From positions 1 through 7,782 of the forward strand of contig JAPLCY010000037.1 of the NCBI GenBank assembly GCA_026391995.1: DNA of 7,782 nucleotides. Reading direction: 5' to 3'. The stretch is from Candidatus Auribacterota bacterium. GTDB taxonomy: Bacteria; Auribacterota; Tritonobacteria; UBA1439. The notes beneath the pieces are model-generated. The model did not search any database. It was not told where the DNA came from and saw only the letters and a program-made list of their open reading frames with translations. Within the stretch, counting starts at the first letter, position 1, and each line of letters opens with the position of its first letter. This document shows positions 1 to 5,163 of the stretch, in pieces. A program made the position numbers and the translations under genes.

Positions 1-947
1 ATGACCTTCTCGAAGATCTTGAGCATGTCCAGGTCGAAGCCGAGTTCCTCCATCGACAGCAGGATGGCCTGCTTGTCGAGGATACGCATGACCACGCCTT
101 CGCCGTGCATGAAGGGGATGATGCTGATGCGCAGGTCGATCTCGCGGCCGTGGACCTTGACCCTGAAACGCCCGTCCTGGGGAAGCCTCCTCTCGGCGAT
201 ATCCAGGTTCGACATGATCTTGATGCGGCTGACAATCGCCGCCTGCATGTGCTTGGGGGGCGAGGCCGAATCGTAGAGGATGCCGTCGACCCGATACCGC
301 AGCCGCAGTTCCTTCTCGAACGGCTCGATATGCACGTCGCTCGCGCGATCCTTGATCGCCTGGACCAGGATCAGGTTGACGATCTTGATGATCGACACCT
401 CGCCGGTCCGCTCGAGGAGCTCATCCAGGTTGATCTCCTGGTCGCTCTCACGCCTGGTGAGCTCAACCCGCGGCATTTCAGCGTCGCGGAGCAGATGCTC
501 CATGTTCGCCTTGGGCGAGTAGTAGTTCTCGAGGGCCTCCCGGAACTCCTTTGCCGAGCAGACCGCGGGCTGGATCTCGAAACCGGTGATGAGCCTGAGG
601 TTGTCGATGGCCACCACGTCGAAGGGGTCCACCATCGCCACGCTCAGGGCGCGCCCCAGGCGCCCGAGGGGAACCACCTGGTAGGCGCCGGCGATCTGCC
701 GTGAGATCAGCTCCAGTACCTCCGCGGCGGGTTTGAATTTGGTGAGGTCGATGGGGGGAACGCTCATCTCCTCGGCGATGGCGGTCATCAGGGCCTTTTC
801 GGGCACGTACCCCTTCTCGACCAGGATATGGACGATACTCCCCCCCTTCTCCCGCTGCTCTCCCCGCGCCTTCTCCATCACGTCGGGCGCGACGCAGCCG
901 GACTGCACCAGTATCTCAGGCAGGCGTTCCGTCAGGGACCGTGCCAC
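1..947 (-). CDS. PilB/GspE-type assembly ATPase, N-terminal 315 residues (3' end outside window)
   Basis: This is the hexameric cytoplasmic motor ATPase of a type IV pilus or type II secretion system, which powers pilin/pseudopilin polymerisation. Residues 1 to about 145 form an MshEN (GspE N-terminal) domain. It has two degenerate 24-residue motifs, at 8-31 (RLPEILVQSG...Q31) and 37-60 (HILVEKG). From about 184 the N2D part of the ATPase follows: SIIKIVNLIL, then RASDVHIEPFE at 201-211, LRYRVDG, RLPQDGRF at 254-261 and DLRISIIP. The window ends at V315, roughly ten residues before the Walker A loop expected for this family, so the catalytic half is not seen. The start is GTG at 947, chosen because AGGAG (954-958) sits 6 nt upstream. 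The gene begins 3 nt after, and in the same frame as, the TGA of the upstream MshEN gene. Family assignment is firm; pilus versus secretion cannot be decided here. Confidence 0.9.
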   Translation of the reverse strand, partial: MARSLTERLPEILVQSGCVAPDVMEKARGEQREKGGSIVHILVEKGYVPEKALMTAIAEEMSVPPIDLTKFKPAAEVLELISRQIAGAYQVVPLGRLGRALSVAMVDPFDVVAIDNLRLITGFEIQPAVCSAKEFREALENYYSPKANMEHLLRDAEMPRVELTRRESDQEINLDELLERTGEVSIIKIVNLILVQAIKDRASDVHIEPFEKELRLRYRVDGILYDSASPPKHMQAAIVSRIKIMSNLDIAERRLPQDGRFRVKVHGREIDLRISIIPFMHGEGVVMRILDKQAILLSMEELGFDLDMLKIFEKV

Positions 948-950
948 CGT

Positions 951-1421
951 TCACTCCTCGGAGATCCCGTTCGTCTCCAATTGAAAGACCTTTATCGGCC
1001 CCCCAGCTTTAGGGACGGGCCGCATCTTCGCGGGGGGCGCATCCTTTTTAACCTTTTCGTACTGCGCTTCTATCGCCTCCGTAATCTCACCGGGCGTGGA
1101 GACGTAGGCAAGCACCTTGTACTTCGTAATCGCCTCGATCTCCTCAACGGCCCTCTCGTCGAGCGGATTTTCCATCGCGATGGTGAGGATCCGGCCTATC
1201 TTGTCAACCGGGAAGCAGCCGTATTTCACCGCCGTCTCCTTCGGGACAAGCTTTATCATCTCCCTGTCGAACTCATGCTGTTTCAACGGGATGTAGGGGA
1301 TCCTGTACTGGATGGCCACAACTCCCGCCACATCCTCCTCCGTGGCAAAGCCGAGCCCCACCAGCGTCTCCCCGAGAAGCTTACCGGTCTCCTTCTGACG
1401 CACCCACAAGTTTTTTGACAA
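951..1421 (-). CDS. Standalone MshEN (GspE N-terminal) domain protein, start uncertain
   Basis: The frame encodes about 156 residues that are only an MshEN domain with no ATPase. In ATPases of pilus and secretion systems this domain links the motor to the membrane platform and, in some members, binds c-di-GMP. Residues 15-38 (LLGETLVGLG...Q38) match the second half of the tandem c-di-GMP motif; the first half is missing. The fold continues with YRIPYIPL, EMIKLVPKE, GRILTIAMENPLD and a Lys/Pro-rich tail (about 123-140). The longest start in frame is TTG at 1421, which has no ribosome site at a usable distance. A much better start, ATG at 1437 with GAGG at 1444-1447 (6 nt spacing), is one nucleotide out of frame. 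Dropping one A from the run at 1424-1428 or from the run at 1411-1416 would join it to this frame (MPLKRLSKN... or MPLKKVVKN...). It is probably cotranscribed and coupled with the PilB-like gene 3 nt downstream. Confidence 0.75.
   Translation of the reverse strand: MSKNLWVRQKETGKLLGETLVGLGFATEEDVAGVVAIQYRIPYIPLKQHEFDREMIKLVPKETAVKYGCFPVDKIGRILTIAMENPLDERAVEEIEAITKYKVLAYVSTPGEITEAIEAQYEKVKKDAPPAKMRPVPKAGGPIKVFQLETNGISEE
954..958 (-). promoter_or_regulatory. Shine-Dalgarno AGGAG for the PilB-like gene
   Basis: AGGAG overlaps the last codons of the MshEN gene (GAG GAG TGA) and lies 6 nt before GTG 947. It fixes the start and shows that the ATPase is translated independently rather than by readthrough of the TGA. 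Confidence 0.75.
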
Positions 1422-1443
1422 CCTTTTTCAGCGGCATACAGGA

Positions 1444-1447
1444 CCTC
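1444..1447 (-). promoter_or_regulatory. Shine-Dalgarno GAGG ahead of ATG 1437
   Basis: GAGG is followed by TCCTGT and then ATG at 1437-1435. It is the only convincing ribosome site upstream of the MshEN frame, but its ATG opens an 18-codon frame (MPLKKVVKKLVG...) that ends at TAA. This is why a one-base indel or a +1 shift is suspected at the start of the MshEN gene. Confidence 0.5.
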
Positions 1448-1459
1448 ACATATGATCTT

Positions 1460-1475
1460 TTTGCACCGGTGCAAA
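1460..1475. promoter_or_regulatory. Palindromic operator candidate, copy B (TTTGCACCGGTGCAAA)
   Basis: This is a perfect 16-bp palindrome in the leader between the predicted promoter and the ribosome site of the MshEN gene. Its half-sites TTTGCA/TGCAAA and its 4-bp centre are the same layout as the copy at 1546-1561. That suggests binding sites for a dimeric helix-turn-helix regulator. The regulator is not in the window and I do not recognise the motif. Confidence 0.6.
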
Positions 1476-1509
1476 GATGCCCTAAAAACCCTCTATTTTG
1501 CTCCTATTA

Positions 1510-1539
1510 ATTATTCGCATGAAAACGAAAGAATGTCAA
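1510..1539 (-). promoter_or_regulatory. Sigma-70-type promoter for the MshEN/PilB genes
   Basis: On the minus strand TTGACA (1539-1534) matches the -35 consensus completely. After 18 bp it is followed by AATAAT (1515-1510), a five-of-six match to the -10 box. Transcription would start near 1503, giving a leader of about 66 nt to ATG 1437. The surroundings are AT-rich, unlike the coding DNA. The housekeeping consensus is assumed for this organism. Confidence 0.65.
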
Positions 1540-1545
1540 AAAATA

Positions 1546-1561
1546 TTTGCAGATATGCAAA
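1546..1561. promoter_or_regulatory. Palindromic operator candidate, copy A (TTTGCA-N4-TGCAAA)
   Basis: TTTGCAGATATGCAAA has the same 6-bp arms and 4-bp centre as copy B. It ends 6 bp upstream of the -35 box. It sits in the middle of a longer imperfect palindrome (1540-1567, 11 of 12 pairs around GATA). Read as minus-strand RNA, that palindrome ends in a U-run, so it might also act as a weak terminator for the upstream cheR remnant. Position and shared arms favour a protein-binding site. Confidence 0.6.
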
Positions 1562-1582
1562 AATTTTCATTGTTGCTTCTCT

Positions 1583-1934
1583 TTAATGGTGTTCGGCGAT
1601 CAGCATGAGCACCGAGAGCGCCTCCTGCCCCGCCGAGCATCCGCAGCTCCACACGCGGACGGGCCGCGCGGGGGATGAACCCGCGGGGAAGAGCTCCGGG
1701 ATTACGCGTCCGGCGAGGGCATCGAATGCCTTTGTGTCCCTGAAAAAATCAGTGACGTTGATCGTCAGGGCATTGAGGAGCGCGTCCATCTCTTCGCGAT
1801 TCCCCCGGAGAAGACGCAGGTAGGCGTCGTACGATGCGGCGGCGCAGCAGTTTCTCGCGGTACTGCGAGAAATCGATGTGCCGCGCCTGGAACACCTCGT
1901 TGAGGACCTGCCTCAGATCGCCGTCCGATTCCAT
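1583..1934 (-). pseudogene. cheR: cheR remnant (chemotaxis protein methyltransferase), deleted internally and truncated
   Basis: CheR methylates glutamates of chemoreceptors using S-adenosylmethionine. The 5' frame (ATG 1934) gives MESDGDLRQVLNEVF..., HIDFSQYREKLLRRRI, typical of the CheR N-terminal helical domain. Near 1832 the homology jumps to another frame, which continues YDAYLRLLRGN..., LTINVTDFFRD and VIPELF, then the start of the SAM domain, RVWSCGCSAGQEALS, and stops at TAA 1583. At the jump about ten residues normally found between the LLRRRI and YLRLL segments are absent, so a deletion of a length not divisible by three is likely. After the first SAM motif the remaining 150 or more residues of a normal CheR of about 270-290 residues are missing. 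The fragment starts 3 nt after the radical SAM stop, without a clear ribosome site. It is very unlikely to be an active enzyme. Confidence 0.85.
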
Positions 1935-1937
1935 GCG

Positions 1938-3791
1938 TTAACCCGCCTTGCAGGGGTCCGGCCGCAGCTTGAGAGATTCGCACACGCCGCAGCCGACGCA
2001 CTCGCCGGTCGCGCAATCGGGGGTGCACACGCACTCCGTCGCGCGTGTCCGCTCGGCGAGGAGGAACTCCCTGCTCACGCCGGGATCGATGCACTCCCAC
2101 GGGAACAATTCATCATCGCCGAAGCGCCGCTGCGCTACCTGCGCAGGGTCGAGGCCCGCCTCGGCGAACGCCTCCCGCCAGAGGGCGGGAGAGAAGGTTT
2201 CCTTCCAGCTGTCGAAGCGGCACCCCTTCAACCAGGCAATGGCAAGCACCCTGGAGAGCCGCGGATCCCCCCGCGAGAACGCTGCCTCAATCACGCTCGA
2301 CTCACAATCGTGGAACTTCATGTTGATATTCCGCCCGCGCACCAGGCGCCTCAGCAGGCGCTGCTTCTCGCGAATATTTTCAACGCCCTCCATGGGATCC
2401 CACGCGAACGGCGTGTGGGGCTTGGGGATGAACGATGAGATCGTAACATTGACCTCCCAGTGCCCCCCCTTCCGGCCGCCCGCTGCGGCGACAGTGGCGA
2501 TGGTGTCGGCAATGCCCTTCAGATCATCCTCCGTCTCGCCCGGCAACCCTATCATAAAATAGAGCTTCACCAGTCGCCAGCCGCGCTCCCGGAGCGCGCC
2601 GGTGAACTGCAGCATCTCCGGTATCGAGATATTCTTGTTGATCCGCCGCCTGAGCCGGTCCGTGCCGGCCTCTGGGGCGAGGGTGATCCCCGATCTCCGC
2701 CCCCCGGCGATTACCTCGGCGAGGCCGCGCGCGAGCGCGTCGGGCCTCAGAGAGGGGAGCGACACGGAGATTTGCCATGGCCGCGCCGCCTCCCGCGCGC
2801 CACGCGCTACGGCGAGGAGCGCGGGATAATCCCCCACGGAGAGGGCGCAGAGGGCCACCTCGTCATAGCCGGTTGCATTCAGGCCCGTCGCCGCAGCCCC
2901 GCAGATATCCGCCGCCACGGCATCGCGCACCGGCCGGTAGATCATCCCCGCCTGGCAGAACCTGCATCCCTGAGTGCAGCCCCGCCGCACCTCGAGGCCG
3001 ACACGGTCGTGGACGATCCCTATGTGCGGGACCGGGATTTTCTCGAGATGCCTTGCGGAATTCAGGTGCGGGACGACGCGTTTTTTCACGCGGTCGGGGA
3101 CGCCTGTTGCGACAGGCTCCTGCCGCAACAGGCGGCCATTGGCATCATACACCCTTCTGTAGAGCGAGGGGACATAGACACCGCGCACGCCCCTCGCGAG
3201 GGCGGCGAGCAGCTCCGGTTTCGACGCCTCACCTCTTCCGCGCAGCTCCCTGACCAGCTCCATCAGCTCGATCAGCACCTCTTCCCCCTCCCCGACGACA
3301 AAGATGTCGATGAACTCCTCGAGGGGTCCGGGGTTGTACGCGCCCGGTCCTCCCGCGATGACGAGGGGGAATTTCCGATCAGCACGCCCGGCCACGTGGA
3401 TCGGGATGCCCGAGAGGTCGAGCATCGTGAGGATGTTGGTGTAGGTGAGCTCGTGGGGCAGGGAAAAGCCGACGATGTCGAATTCGCCCAGCGGGGTGAA
3501 GCTCTCGAGCCCATAGAGGGGGACGCCGTGCCGGCGCATGAGCCGCTCCATATCCGGCCACGGGGCGAAGACACGCTCCGCGGCGAAACCGGGCCGCCCG
3601 TTCACGATCGAGTAGAGTATTTTCAAGCCGAGGTGGCTCATGCCGATCTCGTAGAGATCGGGGAAGGCGAGCGCGATGCGGAGATCAGCGCCGGTTTTGC
3701 GGACAATGCCGAATTCGCCGCCGATGTAGCGGCCAGGCTTCTGGACAAGCGGCAGAATCTTTCGCTCGAGGATATCTCTGATACGATTCAT
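1938..3791 (-). CDS. B12-binding-type radical SAM protein, TIGR03960 family, function unknown
   Basis: This is a 617-residue protein, complete and unbroken. The N-terminal third (KILPLVQKPGRYIGGE, ALAFPDLYEIGMSHLGLKILY, GFSLPHELTYTNIL, VIAGGPGAYNPGPL, VVGEGEE) has the look of the cobalamin-binding-like domain found before many radical SAM cores. The core starts at VGLEVRRGC: C272, C276 and C279 form the CxxxCxxC motif that would hold the 4Fe-4S cluster which cleaves S-adenosylmethionine. LAPEAGTDRLRRRINKN and YFMIGLPGETEDD follow as usual. The C-terminus is a cysteine-rich tail (C587, C589, C593, C598, C601, C604, C614), perhaps a second metal site. Relatives are often fused to or followed by a DUF2344 protein; here neither is seen. 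The substrate is unknown. The ATG at 3791 matches the family's usual N-terminus but has no Shine-Dalgarno sequence, and its upstream region is a repeat element. I see no convincing promoter. Confidence 0.88.
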   Translation of the reverse strand: MNRIRDILERKILPLVQKPGRYIGGEFGIVRKTGADLRIALAFPDLYEIGMSHLGLKILYSIVNGRPGFAAERVFAPWPDMERLMRRHGVPLYGLESFTPLGEFDIVGFSLPHELTYTNILTMLDLSGIPIHVAGRADRKFPLVIAGGPGAYNPGPLEEFIDIFVVGEGEEVLIELMELVRELRGRGEASKPELLAALARGVRGVYVPSLYRRVYDANGRLLRQEPVATGVPDRVKKRVVPHLNSARHLEKIPVPHIGIVHDRVGLEVRRGCTQGCRFCQAGMIYRPVRDAVAADICGAAATGLNATGYDEVALCALSVGDYPALLAVARGAREAARPWQISVSLPSLRPDALARGLAEVIAGGRRSGITLAPEAGTDRLRRRINKNISIPEMLQFTGALRERGWRLVKLYFMIGLPGETEDDLKGIADTIATVAAAGGRKGGHWEVNVTISSFIPKPHTPFAWDPMEGVENIREKQRLLRRLVRGRNINMKFHDCESSVIEAAFSRGDPRLSRVLAIAWLKGCRFDSWKETFSPALWREAFAEAGLDPAQVAQRRFGDDELFPWECIDPGVSREFLLAERTRATECVCTPDCATGECVGCGVCESLKLRPDPCKAG

Positions 3792-3802
3792 AAAATTATT
3801 CT

Positions 3803-4033
3803 AGCCGCGGATTTGCGCGGATAAACGCGGATTTTTAGCAGACAAAAAGTTTAAATTGGGAGTTTGGAATATTTCTAACTTTTCCTCTCCCTATCTCTTA
3901 CTCTTTGTTAGTACATTGGTAACAAAGAGAGTAAGAGATTTTGTCTTCTCTACTTATGAATATTTTTTCAATCCGCGTGGATCCGCGTTCATTCGCGGCT
4001 TACCTCTTTTTATCCGCCTTCATCCGTGGTTTC
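3803..4033. repeat. MITE-like intergenic element with inverted arrays of 10-bp units
   Basis: The left end (3806-3835) is three tandem 10-bp units of CGCGGAT plus three bases. The right end (3971-4000) holds three units in opposite orientation (ATCCGCGTGG, ATCCGCGTTC, ATTCGCGGCT), and two more degenerate units follow at 4012-4031. As inverted arms, 3803-3833 and 3970-4000 pair at 25 of 31 positions. Between them is an AT-rich core of about 136 bp with no coding frame worth calling. The element fills nearly the whole space between rodA (stop at 4036) and the radical SAM gene (start at 3791). Similar ATCCGCG-type repeats occur between genes in many bacteria, from memory; no target-site duplication was found, so transposition is not proven. 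Confidence 0.7.
3893..3939. repeat. Long imperfect hairpin in the core of the element
   Basis: The arm ATCTCTTACTCTTTGTTA (3893-3910) is complementary over all 18 bases to 3920-3939, apart from a 2-nt bulge in the right arm. A 9-nt loop separates them. It lacks a T-run on the minus strand, the strand of the genes, so it is not a standard terminator for rodA. On the plus strand it is followed by a T-rich stretch, but no plus-strand gene ends there. Confidence 0.7.
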
Positions 4034-4035
4034 TA

Positions 4036-5133
4036 TCAAAAAATATATCTTCTCGCGCAGATGCTCTCCAGGATGCCGAGACAGAGGCAGGTGCTCAGCA
4101 GCGACGATCCGCCGTAGCTCATCAGCGGCAGCGGAAGCCCCGTGATCGGAAGCAGGCCGATCGTCATACCGATGTTGATGACCACGTGCGACGCGAGCAG
4201 CACCGTGATGCCGACGGCGGCGAGCCTGCCGAATTCGTCGCGCGCAACACCCGCGATCCTCAACCCCCCGAAAATGATGATGGCGTAGAGGGTGATCAGG
4301 AAGACGCAGCCCGCGAAACCGGCCTCCTCGCCCAGGACGCTGAAGATAAAATCGGTATGCCGCTCGGGGAGAAAGCGCAGGTGCGTCTGCGTCCCGTGGA
4401 GCCACCCCCGCCCCCAGAGCCCGCCCGACGCCACGGCAATGAGCGATTGTATCGCGTTGTAGCCCGATTTCAGCGGGTCGAGCTGGGGATTGAGAAAGAC
4501 CCTGATCCTGGCCTGCTGGAACGGCCTGAGAAACGCCCATCCCAGCGGCAGGGAAAGGAGCCCCGTCAAAACCAGATAGACAAGATGAAGCCGGCTGACC
4601 CCCGCCACGATCATCATGGCCGCCACGACCGGTATGAGCACCATCGCGGTGCCGAGATCGGGCTGCTTCAGTATCAGCAGCATTGGCAGGAGGGAGATCC
4701 CGAGCGCCCCTGCGAAGTAGACCGGGGAGCCGCGGGGGAGATCCTCGCGGGAGAGAAAGCGGGCCAGGGCGATGATGAGGGCGATCTTCGCGAACTCCGA
4801 CGGCTGCACCGCAAACCCCCCGGTGCTGAACCAGCTCCGCGCACCGCGACGGGGGTCGGCGGTGAGAAGGACCATGACCAGGAGAAGGATCGCACCCAGA
4901 TAGATGAACAGCGCGGAGCTCGCCAGCCTGCGGTAAACGACCATCGCGAGTACCATCGCGCCGCAGAGCCCGGCGATCCCCCAGATGAACTGGCGGTGCA
5001 CGTAAGCGCTCCCGGTGTCCTGCCCGAGCTGGTAGGCGCCGCTGTAGATGAAGGCGAGCCCGAGCAGCATGATCGCCACGGCCGCGGCGATTATCCCCCA
5101 GTTCACATGCCTGAACGGCGACAGGTCAATCAT
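4036..5133 (-). CDS. rodA: RodA, SEDS peptidoglycan glycosyltransferase of the elongasome
   Basis: RodA polymerises lipid II into glycan strands during sidewall growth, in complex with PBP2. The 365 residues are close to the family norm (about 370) and contain about ten hydrophobic membrane segments. Family marks in order: PSEFAKIALI at 111-120, KQPDLGTAMV at 156-165, then FLPERHTDFIFSVLGEE at 254-270, whose D261 corresponds to the essential aspartate of SEDS enzymes, and MSYGGSSLL at 338-346 near the end. The ATG at 5133 is supported by GGAGGGG at 5141-5147. It begins 30 nt after the mrdA stop and, by chance or design, in the same frame. It ends with TGA directly followed by TAG. It is surely cotranscribed with mrdA, and the repeat element begins within a few bases of its stop. 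Confidence 0.95.
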   Translation of the reverse strand: MIDLSPFRHVNWGIIAAAVAIMLLGLAFIYSGAYQLGQDTGSAYVHRQFIWGIAGLCGAMVLAMVVYRRLASSALFIYLGAILLLVMVLLTADPRRGARSWFSTGGFAVQPSEFAKIALIIALARFLSREDLPRGSPVYFAGALGISLLPMLLILKQPDLGTAMVLIPVVAAMMIVAGVSRLHLVYLVLTGLLSLPLGWAFLRPFQQARIRVFLNPQLDPLKSGYNAIQSLIAVASGGLWGRGWLHGTQTHLRFLPERHTDFIFSVLGEEAGFAGCVFLITLYAIIIFGGLRIAGVARDEFGRLAAVGITVLLASHVVINIGMTIGLLPITGLPLPLMSYGGSSLLSTCLCLGILESICARRYIF

Positions 5134-5163
5134 CGCATCACCCCTCCAGCGCCGCGGGAGCGG

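Noticed and set aside
1460..1485. Sigma-54 promoter (GGCA...TTGCA) in the MshEN leader
   Set aside because: The GG and GC elements are about three bases too close together for sigma-54, and the TTGCA is part of the repeated palindrome.
1511..1570. 19-codon minus-strand frame MKIFAYLQIFFDILSFSCE overlapping the promoter
   Set aside because: It has no good ribosome site and covers the -35 and -10 boxes, so it would not be on the transcript from that promoter; a chance AT-rich frame.
2460..3824. 454-residue plus-strand open frame
   Set aside because: It is antisense to the well-supported radical SAM gene and has no recognisable protein features.
3893..3939. Rho-independent terminator of rodA
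   Set aside because: On the minus strand the stem is followed by a purine-rich sequence and no U-run, and the stem is not GC-rich.
3803..4033. CRISPR array
   Set aside because: The units are only 10 bp, tandem without spacers, and inverted between the two ends.
3786..4045. Target-site duplication flanking the repeat element
   Set aside because: The sequences just outside the two arms share no convincing direct repeat, and the right boundary is unclear because of the extra units at 4012-4031.
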